Below are positions 16,010-23,362 of a stretch of DNA of 64,000 nucleotides, piece after piece. The stretch's first letter is position 1. The number at the start of each line of letters is the position of its first letter. The position numbers and the translations under genes were made by a program. The stretch is taken from positions 186,001 through 250,000 of the forward strand of contig NZ_JAGEOJ010000012.1 of NCBI RefSeq assembly GCF_017573505.1. The letters are read 5' to 3'. Source of the DNA: Actinomadura barringtoniae. Its GTDB lineage: Bacteria; Actinomycetota; Actinomycetes; Streptosporangiales; Streptosporangiaceae. The notes beneath the pieces were generated by a model. It did not search any database and was not told where the DNA came from. It saw only the letters and a program-made list of their open reading frames with translations.

Positions 16010-16477
16010 TCAGACGCCGACGGTCTCCCGGTCGGGCGCCGCCGCGCCGCGTCCGCCGCGCCCGCCGAACAGCAGCGAGTCGAGGCTGAAGCGGCCGGCG
16101 CCGGCGAGCGCGAACATCAGCGAGGTCGCGCCGAGGATCAGCACGAACTCGTAGCCGCCCTTGTCGGAGAAGAACCCCTGGTCCATGTGCACGAACCAGA
16201 ACGCGCCCGCCATGTCGAGCGCGAGCAGCAGCCCGGCGACCGGCACGAGCACGCCCGCGACGAGCGCGGCGCCGCCGATCAGCTCGACCCAGGTCGCGTA
16301 CGCCGCCGACACCGACGGCAGTGGGATGTCCAGGCCCTTGAACATCTTGGTGACGCCCGCGTGCCCGGTGTCGGTGAGCTTCTGCCAGCCGTGCGCGATC
16401 ATGATCACGCCCAGGGCGAGCCTGCCGACGAGCAGCCCGAGATCGGGCAGAACGGGGAAGCGGCGAGCGGGGAGCAT
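16010..16477 (-). CDS. DoxX family membrane protein
   Basis: A 155-residue four-helix membrane protein. It opens with LGLLVGRLALGVIMIAHGWQ followed by KLTD, the DoxX signature, then TWVELIGGAALVAGVLVPVA and a third helix LLLALDMAGAFWFVHMDQGF. DoxX proteins are linked to redox and thiol-stress defence and quinone handling (family knowledge). The start ATG 16477 has AAGGAGA eight bases upstream. Divergent from a MarR gene, with operator-like palindromes in the 89-bp gap, so expression is probably MarR-repressed. Confidence 0.9.
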   Translation of the reverse strand: MLPARRFPVLPDLGLLVGRLALGVIMIAHGWQKLTDTGHAGVTKMFKGLDIPLPSVSAAYATWVELIGGAALVAGVLVPVAGLLLALDMAGAFWFVHMDQGFFSDKGGYEFVLILGATSLMFALAGAGRFSLDSLLFGGRGGRGAAAPDRETVGV

Positions 16478-16498
16478 CAGCCATTCTCCTTGGTTGAA

Positions 16499-16548
16499 GG
16501 TTCAAATATGAACCGAACGGTAGCAGCAGTTAGTTCAAATTCAAACCA
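16499..16548. promoter_or_regulatory. MarR-type operator between doxX and marR
   Basis: GGTTCAAATATGAACC (16499-16514) is a perfect 16-bp dyad. A second copy AGTTCAAATTCAAACC (about 16533-16548) matches it at 12 of 16 positions. A TACAAT -10 box (16554-16559) for the MarR gene lies just after the second copy. The layout fits repression of both genes. Confidence 0.7.
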
Positions 16549-16566
16549 ACGATTACAATCTCTTCC

Positions 16567-17022
16567 GTGAACGACGACGCCCTCAGCCCAGGGGAAATGC
16601 GGGCCTGGGTCGGGTTCCTGGCGGCGACCCACCTGCTGGAACACGAGATCGAACGGCAGCTGAAAAGCGACGGCGGGATGTCGCACGGGGACTTCGAGGT
16701 CCTGGTCAAGCTGCACATGGCCGAGGGCCACCGGCTCCGCATGTCCGACCTGGCCCGGCAGGTGATGATCTCCAAGAGCCGGCTCACCTACCAGGTCACC
16801 CAGCTCGAGCGGGCGGGCCTGGTCCGCCGTACCGACTGCGACAGCGACCGCCGCGCCGTCTGGGCCGAGCTCACCGTCAAGGGCGCCGACGAACTGGCCA
16901 AGGTACGCCCGGGACACCGCCGTATCGTTCGCGAGAACCTCTTCGACGCGCTCACGCCCACAGAGATCGAGCAGCTCGGCGACCTGCTGAACCGGGTGGC
17001 CGACCGCCTCCGGCATGACTAG
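16567..17022 (+). CDS. MarR family transcriptional regulator
   Basis: A 151-residue winged-helix regulator. The HTH region is FEVLVKLHMAEGHRLRMSDL followed by ARQVMISKSRLTYQVTQLER, then AGLVRRTDCDSDRRAVWAEL, the MarR wing with the conserved D-R-R. N- and C-terminal helices provide dimerisation. GTG 16567 has a TACAAT box 7 nt upstream and no Shine-Dalgarno, so it is likely leaderless. Overlaps the FAD oxidoreductase by 8 bp, and shares a divergent operator region with doxX. The effector is unknown, quite possibly an oxidant or quinone. Confidence 0.93.
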   Translation: MNDDALSPGEMRAWVGFLAATHLLEHEIERQLKSDGGMSHGDFEVLVKLHMAEGHRLRMSDLARQVMISKSRLTYQVTQLERAGLVRRTDCDSDRRAVWAELTVKGADELAKVRPGHRRIVRENLFDALTPTEIEQLGDLLNRVADRLRHD

Positions 17023-18091
17023 CGTCGGCATCATGCGTGACTTCGGCGGCGTCACCCGTACGCCGCGCCAGGTCCTGCGGCCCACGACCACCGCGGAGGT
17101 GGCCGCGCACTCCACCGCGGTCCCCCACGGCACCCGCCACTCCAACGACGGCCGCGCCCTCACCACCGAGACGGCCCTGGACACCCGCGGCCTGAACGCC
17201 GTTCACGACCTGGGCGAGGACCGCATCACCATCGGCGCCGGAGCCACCTGGCGCGAGGTCCTGGACGCCACGCTCCCCCGCGGCCTCACTCCCCCGGTCC
17301 TCACCGACTACCTTGACCTCACCGTAGGCGGCACGATCTCGGCCGCGGGCGTCGGCGGCACCTCCCACGTCCACGGCACGCAGGCGGCCAACGTCATCGA
17401 CCTGGAAGTGGTCACTCCCACGGGCGAGGTCCTGGCCTGCTCCCCCGCCGAGCACGCCCACCTCTTCGACGCCGTACGAGCCGGAGCGGGCCGCCACGGC
17501 ATCATCACCCGGGCCACGCTCCGCCTGATCCCCGCCCCCACCCACGTGACGTCGTTCGACCTCATCTACGCCAACGCGGCCGAACTCCTCGCCGCCCACC
17601 GCCACATCCACGCCGAGCACGTCTCCAGCCAGGCCAAGCCCACCGGCTACGAGCTGAAGGCCGTCTACTACCAGGACCCGCCCCCGGGCCTGGGCAAGGG
17701 CGAAGAGCTCTCCTACCAGGACTTCACCGACCGCCTCACGCCCGACGTCGAGACGTTCAAGACCATGGGCGAATGGGACCGCCCCCACCCCTGGGCGCAG
17801 GTCATCCTGCCCGCCGACGTGGCCGCCCCGTTCATCGAACGCACCGTCGCCGCCACCACCCCCGCCGACCTCGGCATCAGCGGCCTCATCCTCATCAAGC
17901 GCTTCACCCCCGGCTGGGTCCCCCAGCTCAAGGCACCCAGCGACGCAGTCCTCCTGTCCCTCCTCCGCACCGCCTCCCCCACGGCCACCTCCGAGGCCGA
18001 CATGCGCAAGGCCAACCACGCCTTCCACACCGAAGCCGCCGCCCTGGGCGCCGTCCCCTACCCGCCGCCCAGCGACAACCCCACGCACTGA
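17015..18091 (+). CDS. FAD-binding oxidoreductase (PCMH type), apparently C-terminally short
   Basis: A 358-residue flavoprotein of the vanillyl-alcohol-oxidase/cytokinin-dehydrogenase group. The FAD-binding half is present: LDTRGLNAVHDLGEDRITIG, GATWREVLDATLPRGLTPPV, LTVGGTISAAGVGGTSHVHG and GRHGIITRATLRLIPAP. The substrate half follows but the protein stops at PYPPPSDNPTH, and the usual final motif of the family (FDPxxxLTPGxGIF) is absent. Family members are mostly over 400 residues, so the 3' end may have been lost where the convergent KAP gene abuts; the two genes overlap by 34 bp. It overlaps the MarR gene by 8 bp, so they are co-transcribed. Substrate unknown. Confidence 0.8.
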   Translation: MTSVGIMRDFGGVTRTPRQVLRPTTTAEVAAHSTAVPHGTRHSNDGRALTTETALDTRGLNAVHDLGEDRITIGAGATWREVLDATLPRGLTPPVLTDYLDLTVGGTISAAGVGGTSHVHGTQAANVIDLEVVTPTGEVLACSPAEHAHLFDAVRAGAGRHGIITRATLRLIPAPTHVTSFDLIYANAAELLAAHRHIHAEHVSSQAKPTGYELKAVYYQDPPPGLGKGEELSYQDFTDRLTPDVETFKTMGEWDRPHPWAQVILPADVAAPFIERTVAATTPADLGISGLILIKRFTPGWVPQLKAPSDAVLLSLLRTASPTATSEADMRKANHAFHTEAAALGAVPYPPPSDNPTH

Positions 18092-20409
18092 CGAATCAGC
18101 ACGGGCGTCAACGGCCCGCCCATCTCGCACGTGATGACGTCGCACAGCTCGGGAGAACGAGCCAGCTCCAGCAACGCCTCGGGGAAGTGCTCCTTAACCC
18201 AGACCGGCTGCACGACACCCCTCACGGCGTCAGGGTCGTCCTGCAGATGAGCGGCGATGGCGGGCCAGCGAACGACGAGGATCGTCCACAGAGCGAGGCT
18301 CTCGGGCCTGATGAGGTTGCCTTCGAGCCGCCGGATGGAGTGCAGGATGCTGTAGGTGTTGAGGAACCTCTTCACACTGCGCGGGTTGTTGCCGAGCAGA
18401 TGCGAGAAGCGCCGCAGGACGTGCTCGGTGCGCCGCCGTTCCTCCGGCGTCTGGGAGACCTGCGCGACCTGCTCGGCCCGCCCCTCGGCGAAGGCGCGCA
18501 GCCGCGCCTGAAGCCCGCCGGGGTCGCCCTGTCCCCAGGCGCTCTCACCCGATGATCCGCTCTCGGAGACCTGCTCCAGATGCGGCCTGTCGATGCGCAG
18601 GATGGCGTCGAGGTAGAGGGCCTGCGCCGGCCCGGTGAGCACCGGCATGGGGATGGTCAGCTGGAACAGCTTGTCCAGGAACAGGTAGCCGACCGGCCGC
18701 CCGGGCCGTTCGAGCGACTCGGCGAAGTCGGAGTGCGCCTTCTCGTAACTGCGGCGCAGCCACGCGCCGTCGGCCGCGACCACGAAGTAGGCGGCGCGCT
18801 TCCGCGCGGTGTCCCGGATCAACGTCTGCGCGGTGTCGAGGAAGTCCACCACGTACGAAGGCCGGCACCGGTCCAGGTCGTCGACGAAGAACGCCACCGG
18901 CTTCTCGGAGTGCCTGAGCAACCAGCGGAAATGCTCCGTGATCTCCCGGATCGGATTGGTCTGCGTCTGCTCGAAGAGCCTGGCGCCCCGGACCGAGTCG
19001 AAGAGCAGGAACCGGCTCGCCACCAGCGCGCTGGTCACCAGCGTCCCGACCGCCGCGACGATGGCGATGAACGCCTTGACGTTCTCCGACCAGTTCCTCA
19101 GCGAGGGCTGCTGCGGCCAGAGCGCGTACGCGACCGCCGCCGCCACGGCCAGCACGAGCACCAGCGCCAGCGCGAACGGCGCGCCGGTCCGCCGCATCCG
19201 CGACGCCGTCTCCCGTACGCGCAGCCACGGCCGGCCGCGCAGTACCCGCCGCCGGGTCGCGGTGAGCAGCGACCACCACGGCGGCCCGAGCCGCGACTGC
19301 TGCCACGCGTCGAACTCGACGATGTCGAAGTCCTCGGCGAGCCGGTCGCGCAGCAGGTTGAGCATGGTGCTCTTGCCCGAGCCCCACGACCCGTCGATGT
19401 GGGTGAAGAACGACTGGTCCTGCGCGTTGCGGCGGGCCTCGACCAGCCGCATCGCGATCACCGTCGCGACCGGACCGCGCTCCAGCAGGTCCAGCGTGGC
19501 GGCCACGTCCGTCGTCAGCTCGACCTCCTCCTCTGGAGGCCTCTCATCCGGCTCCGCCGTCCGCTCCCCCGGCGTGCTCTCCCCCTCCGGCTCCGCCGCC
19601 TGGCTGCTCGAACCCGAGGAGTCGAACGCGGCGAAGGCGTCGAAGGCGGCGTTGCGCGCCAGCGCGATCTTCGTCGCGGACTGCTCCAGCTGAGAGAAGG
19701 CGGCAGGCGCCGGACGGCCGAGCGCCCTCAGTGAGCTGCGAAGGTGCTTGTGGATCGTGTCCAGGTCCAGTAGCTCCGGACCGCCGGAGACGCCCATGGT
19801 CAGCGTCCTGATGAGCTCGCCGGTGAAGAGGGTGTAGCCGGGGCCCGGGGGCGTGGAAACGTTTCCGCCTCCCGCCAGCAGGAAGTAGCCGGCGGCAAGT
19901 GGACGCAGCAGGTCGCCCGGGATGCCGGTCGTCCGCCGGAGCGTGCCGCCCTCGGGCGCCCTGTCGTAGAAGTCGCAGTCCAGGATCAGGATCTTGTAGC
20001 GGGCGGGACTGGCCTCAAGCACCCGCCGCACCGGCTGGGCTGCCAGCCAGCCCTGGCTCATGTCCTGCGGGGAGCTGTGGGGCAGCGCGAAATGGAGGCC
20101 GCCGCGGTCAACGACGGCGTGGCCCACGAAATACACGAACAGGACGTCCTCGGCGGCGGCCGCGTTCTCGCGCAGCACCCCCGAGATGGCCGAGGGCGAG
20201 GCACCGTCGTTGACGACCGTGCAGTGCTCCGGCGCGAACGACCCCTCCGACAGGAGGACGCCGAGATCGGTGAGGCAGTTGCCCACCGCGCCGATGTCCG
20301 GCAGGGCTTCGGAGTCGTATTTGCCGGTGCCGATGAGGACGGCCCGTGAGGTGGCTTTGTCCGGGAGGCGCACGTCCAGATCACACCAAGCGGCGGGGGA
20401 TCCGTCCAT
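18058..20409 (-). CDS. Caspase-like peptidase fused to a KAP-family P-loop NTPase
   Basis: A protein of 783 residues in two parts (numbering here counts from the in-frame TTG at 20415, two codons upstream). Residues ~20-260 form a caspase/C14-like domain: SRAVLIGTGKYDSEALPDIG opens it, His99 lies in FVYFVGHAV and Cys147 in KILILDCDFYD, the His-Cys dyad of caspases. An acidic linker (~265-300) leads to a KAP NTPase: Walker A GSWGSGKST (342-350), Walker B VAFFVDDLDR (507-516), and two membrane segments between them (about 413-433 and 447-471), the KAP hallmark. The C-terminal ~200 residues are helical. KAP ATPases and bacterial caspases both occur in phage-defence systems (family knowledge), so an abortive-infection role is likely (inference). 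ATG 20409 is preferred. Confidence 0.88.
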   Translation of the reverse strand: MDGSPAAWCDLDVRLPDKATSRAVLIGTGKYDSEALPDIGAVGNCLTDLGVLLSEGSFAPEHCTVVNDGASPSAISGVLRENAAAAEDVLFVYFVGHAVVDRGGLHFALPHSSPQDMSQGWLAAQPVRRVLEASPARYKILILDCDFYDRAPEGGTLRRTTGIPGDLLRPLAAGYFLLAGGGNVSTPPGPGYTLFTGELIRTLTMGVSGGPELLDLDTIHKHLRSSLRALGRPAPAAFSQLEQSATKIALARNAAFDAFAAFDSSGSSSQAAEPEGESTPGERTAEPDERPPEEEVELTTDVAATLDLLERGPVATVIAMRLVEARRNAQDQSFFTHIDGSWGSGKSTMLNLLRDRLAEDFDIVEFDAWQQSRLGPPWWSLLTATRRRVLRGRPWLRVRETASRMRRTGAPFALALVLVLAVAAAVAYALWPQQPSLRNWSENVKAFIAIVAAVGTLVTSALVASRFLLFDSVRGARLFEQTQTNPIREITEHFRWLLRHSEKPVAFFVDDLDRCRPSYVVDFLDTAQTLIRDTARKRAAYFVVAADGAWLRRSYEKAHSDFAESLERPGRPVGYLFLDKLFQLTIPMPVLTGPAQALYLDAILRIDRPHLEQVSESGSSGESAWGQGDPGGLQARLRAFAEGRAEQVAQVSQTPEERRRTEHVLRRFSHLLGNNPRSVKRFLNTYSILHSIRRLEGNLIRPESLALWTILVVRWPAIAAHLQDDPDAVRGVVQPVWVKEHFPEALLELARSPELCDVITCEMGGPLTPVLIRQCVGLSLGGG

Positions 20410-20447
20410 TGACAAAATCTGTTTTTACGTACAAAGATGGTTTTGCG
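20410..20447. promoter_or_regulatory. Imperfect dyad in a 38-bp divergent gap
   Basis: Centred on ACGT at 20427-20430, CAAAA and TTTTG lie near the outer edges and TTT/AAA inside, in an AT-rich stretch that is the only space between the caspase-KAP gene and the HTH gene. It must hold both promoters, so binding there would affect both genes. Confidence 0.45.
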
Positions 20448-21017
20448 ATGAGAGATGTCCTGTATCTGGAGCAGATCGAGCAGGCCGAGGCGCTGCTCAA
20501 GCCGCAGCGGATCGAGGTGCTGCGGCAGCTGGCCGAGCCCCGGTCGTGCACCGAGGTGGCCAGGGAGCTGAGGCAGACCCAGCAGCGGGTCTACTACCAC
20601 GTGAAACGCCTGGTGGAGGCGGGCCTGGTCGACCAGGTGTCCGAACGCAAGGTGCGCGGGATCCACGAGGGCGTGTACCAGGCCTCGGCACGGTCGTACT
20701 GGCTGTCGCCGCGGCTGGTCGGCCGGATCGGGCCCGATCTGCACCGGGTGCGGGACGAGATGAGCCTGGGCTACCTGCTCGACCTCATGGAGGAGGTCCA
20801 GGCCGACGTCGCGGCGCTCGACCGGGCCGCGCCGGAGCTGCCCTCGGTCGGCGTCTCCGGGGAGATCCGCGTTCCGCCGGAGCAGCGCCAGGCCTTCCTG
20901 AACGACCTGCAGGACACCCTGCAGGAGCTCTTCACCCGTTACGGCGGCGCGGAAGGGGACGCCTTCAAGCTCGCCGTCGCCTGTTACCCGAATCCCACGA
21001 GGGAGGAGTCACCATGA
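20448..21017 (+). CDS. HTH_20/ArsR-type transcriptional regulator
   Basis: A 189-residue protein with a winged helix at residues ~10-80: LLKPQRIEVLRQLAEPRSCT followed by EVARELRQTQQRVYYHVKRL and VEAGLVDQVSERKVRG. This is the HTH_20 type of ArsR-like regulators. The C-terminal half is helical. It starts at ATG 20448, 38 bp from the divergent caspase-KAP start. Its stop overlaps the SRPBCC start as ATGA (21014-21017), so the two are translationally coupled, as in many ArsR-SRPBCC operons. The regulator could also act on the caspase gene. Confidence 0.9.
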   Translation: MRDVLYLEQIEQAEALLKPQRIEVLRQLAEPRSCTEVARELRQTQQRVYYHVKRLVEAGLVDQVSERKVRGIHEGVYQASARSYWLSPRLVGRIGPDLHRVRDEMSLGYLLDLMEEVQADVAALDRAAPELPSVGVSGEIRVPPEQRQAFLNDLQDTLQELFTRYGGAEGDAFKLAVACYPNPTREESP

Positions 21018-21892
21018 ACGCTCCGATGACGCTTCGCGCACGTGCCCAGGCCCCGGTGAAGGAGGTGCACCAGGCGCTGACCGACCCGGCGGCGATGAAG
21101 GTGTGGCTGGCCGAGCACGCCGAGGTCGAGCCGGGCCGCTATGTGTTCTGGGGCCGGTACACGCCCGAGGGCGAGACACCGCGCCAGCGCCTGTCCCACC
21201 TGGACGACACAAGCGTGCGGTTCGACTGGACGCTGGACGGCGAGGACACCACGGTCGAGCTCTCGCTCGCCGAGGACGGCGGCGCCACGATCGTCACGCT
21301 GACGCAGACGAACCTGCCCGACCACGGCGAGGCGATCGGCGGCGGCGGCAGCCGCCACGTGATGTCCACCTACTGGTCGATGGCGATCGCCAACCTGGTC
21401 GACCACGTCGAGGGGCGCGAGATCACCATGCTGTGCGACTTCACCGACCCCGCGATGCGGGTGGAGGTGCTGGTCGACGCGGCGCGCAGCGAGGTGTACC
21501 AGTCGCTGATCGACTCGGAGAAGTTCCGGCGCTGGTTCGGCGCGAACGTCGGCATCGAGCCGTTCGTCGGCGGCCGGTTCGCGATGGGCGGCTTCGACAT
21601 GGACCCGTCCCCCGCGAAGGTCGTCGAGCTGGAGCCCGACAGCAAGTGCGTGCTGTCGTGGGGCGACGGCCAGATGACGGCCTCCTGGGAGCTGGCGGAC
21701 TCGGGCGGCAAGACGCGCCTCACGTTCGTGCAGAGCGGCTTCGGCGACACCGACTACGGGGCCTGGCTCGGCTGGATGTCCGGCGTCGCCGAGCTCCGCC
21801 GGTTCCTTGAGCTGCCGAACTGGCGTCCGATCTGGGTGTCGGTCGACATCGAGGGCATGCCCGAGGGCATGCTCTACAGCGACCAAGGCTGA
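21014..21892 (+). CDS. Tandem SRPBCC (AHSA1-like) domain protein
   Basis: A 292-residue protein with two START/Bet v 1-like domains of the AHSA1 class. Domain 1 (residues ~4-130) has APVKEVHQALTDPAAMKVWL and ends in SMAIANLVDHVEG. Domain 2 (~140-285) has AARSEVYQSLIDSEKFRRWF followed by FVGGRFAMGGFDMD and ends GWMSGVAELRRFLE. Such domains bind hydrophobic ligands. Co-transcribed with the ArsR-type gene via an ATGA overlap. Not obviously linked to the caspase gene except by the shared promoter region. Confidence 0.9.
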   Translation: MNAPMTLRARAQAPVKEVHQALTDPAAMKVWLAEHAEVEPGRYVFWGRYTPEGETPRQRLSHLDDTSVRFDWTLDGEDTTVELSLAEDGGATIVTLTQTNLPDHGEAIGGGGSRHVMSTYWSMAIANLVDHVEGREITMLCDFTDPAMRVEVLVDAARSEVYQSLIDSEKFRRWFGANVGIEPFVGGRFAMGGFDMDPSPAKVVELEPDSKCVLSWGDGQMTASWELADSGGKTRLTFVQSGFGDTDYGAWLGWMSGVAELRRFLELPNWRPIWVSVDIEGMPEGMLYSDQG

Positions 21893-21916
21893 GCGGGCCG
21901 CTTCGGCACCAGGGGG

Positions 21917-22438
21917 TCAGGCCTGGGCGAGGGCGATCACTTCGGCGCCGGGGAGGGCGGTCAGCGCCTTGCCCGGCAGGAGGATCTTGGAACGGCGCAG
22001 GCCGCTGCCGATGACGACCTCGGCGGCGGCCGCGACCTTCTCGTCCACCAGGATCGGCCAGCCGGCCGGCAGCCCGACCGGGGTGATGCCGCCGTACTCC
22101 ATGCCGGTCAGCGTGGTCGCCTCGGACATCGGGGCGAACGAGGCCTTGCGGGCGCCGAGGTGCTTGCGGACGACGCCGTTCACGTCGATGCGGTCGGTGG
22201 CCAGGATCATGCAGGCCGCGTAGGTGACCTCGCCGCCGCGCTTGGCGGCGATGACCACGCAGTTGGCGCTGATCTCCAGCGGGACGCCGTAGCGTTCGCA
22301 GAACGCCTCGGTGTCGGCCAGGTCGGGATCGATCTCGGCGGCACTGGCGTCGGGCTGGTCGCCGATGACCGCCGCGACCGGCTCGGCGAGCAGGTCGCGC
22401 CGCTCGTTCGCCGGGACCCACTCGAGACTGCCGACCAT
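21917..22438 (-). CDS. YbaK/EbsC-type aminoacyl-tRNA deacylase-like protein
   Basis: A 173-residue protein of the YbaK/ProRS editing-domain fold. Recognisable parts are NCVVIAAKRGGEVTYAACMI, VNGVVRKHLGARKASFAP and MEYGGITPVGLPAGWPILVD, the last containing the G-G-x-x-P-x-G motif of the family; it closes with VVIGSGLRRSKILLPGKAL. These hydrolyse mischarged tRNAs (family knowledge); specificity is not determinable. ATG 22438 has a GGAGGGG site; ATG 22480 in frame lacks one. Divergent from the thioesterase gene. Confidence 0.88.
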   Translation of the reverse strand: MVGSLEWVPANERRDLLAEPVAAVIGDQPDASAAEIDPDLADTEAFCERYGVPLEISANCVVIAAKRGGEVTYAACMILATDRIDVNGVVRKHLGARKASFAPMSEATTLTGMEYGGITPVGLPAGWPILVDEKVAAAAEVVIGSGLRRSKILLPGKALTALPGAEVIALAQA

Positions 22439-22527
22439 GTGCAACTCCCCTCCGTCGGGCAACCACAATGCCATGCGCACCGAAATCGGCTCGCGCCGGG
22501 TGCGCGTGTCTGCCTACGGTCTGGAAC

Positions 22528-23355
22528 GTGGGAGATCTTGCGAAAGACGCGGCGGTGCGGGGAAGCGACGGCCGCTTTACGGCGGAGCTGTCGCCCGAGT
22601 GGGGCGCCTGGGGACCGAACGGCGGATTCGTGGCGGCAGTGCTGCGGAACGCCGCGCTCGCGCACGGGGACCTGCCCCGCGTGGCGTCGATGACGTGCCA
22701 TTTCCTCTCGGTCGGTGCGTTCGCGCCGGTCGAGGTGGAGGCGACGACGCTGCGGCGGGCGCGGCGGGCGCAGTCGGTACGGGTCGCGATGCGCCAGGAC
22801 GGGCGCGCGATCGCCGAGGCGCTGGTGTGGCTGGTGGCGGACGATCTGGACGGGCTCGAACACGACGTCGCGCGGCTGAACGGCGTGCCCGGCCCCGAGG
22901 GCCTGCCCTACCGGGAAGAGCTGGACACCGAGCAGGCCGACGACCCCGACACCGCCCCAGAGACCTCGATGTGGGCCAACATCCAGAGCAAACCGGTCGC
23001 CTGGGTCACCGACTGGCGGAACGCGACGCCGCGCGAGCCGTACGCCAGCGGCTGGTACCGCTTCCCCTCGCACACCACCGGCGACGCGGCGCGGCAGCTC
23101 ATCCTGCTCGACGTGATGGCCTGGTCGGCGGCGTGGAGCGCGCACCTGACCGACCTCGACTACACCGCGCCCAACCTCGACCTCACCGTCCAGTTCCACC
23201 GCAGCGCGGTGAAGGACGAGTGGCTGTTCGCCGAGGGGTTCGCCGACGTCGCTGAGGACGGGCTGATCGGTTTCCGCAGCCGCGTCTGGTCCGGTGGCCG
23301 GAACCTGCTCGCGTCCGGTTCGGGCCAGCTCCTGTGCCGCCCGCCGAGAAGCTAG
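22528..23355 (+). CDS. Acyl-CoA thioesterase, double hot-dog fold
   Basis: A 275-residue protein with two hot-dog modules like TesB-type/4HBT_3 acyl-CoA thioesterases. Module 1: WGAWGPNGGFVAAVLRNAAL followed by VASMTCHFLSVGAFAPVEVE. Module 2: LILLDVMAWSAAWSAHLTDL and LDLTVQFHRSAVKDEWLFAE, the H-bond/Asp region of the family. GTG 22528 follows a TACGGT box by 7 nt and has no Shine-Dalgarno, so it is probably leaderless. It would hydrolyse acyl-CoA; chain length unknown. Confidence 0.85.
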   Translation: MGDLAKDAAVRGSDGRFTAELSPEWGAWGPNGGFVAAVLRNAALAHGDLPRVASMTCHFLSVGAFAPVEVEATTLRRARRAQSVRVAMRQDGRAIAEALVWLVADDLDGLEHDVARLNGVPGPEGLPYREELDTEQADDPDTAPETSMWANIQSKPVAWVTDWRNATPREPYASGWYRFPSHTTGDAARQLILLDVMAWSAAWSAHLTDLDYTAPNLDLTVQFHRSAVKDEWLFAEGFADVAEDGLIGFRSRVWSGGRNLLASGSGQLLCRPPRS

Positions 23356-23362
23356 AGGCAGG

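Noticed and set aside
20060..21892. 610-codon open frame with an N-terminal extension before the SRPBCC protein
   Set aside because: The first part is antisense to the caspase gene and out of frame in the HTH gene. SRPBCC starts at 21014.
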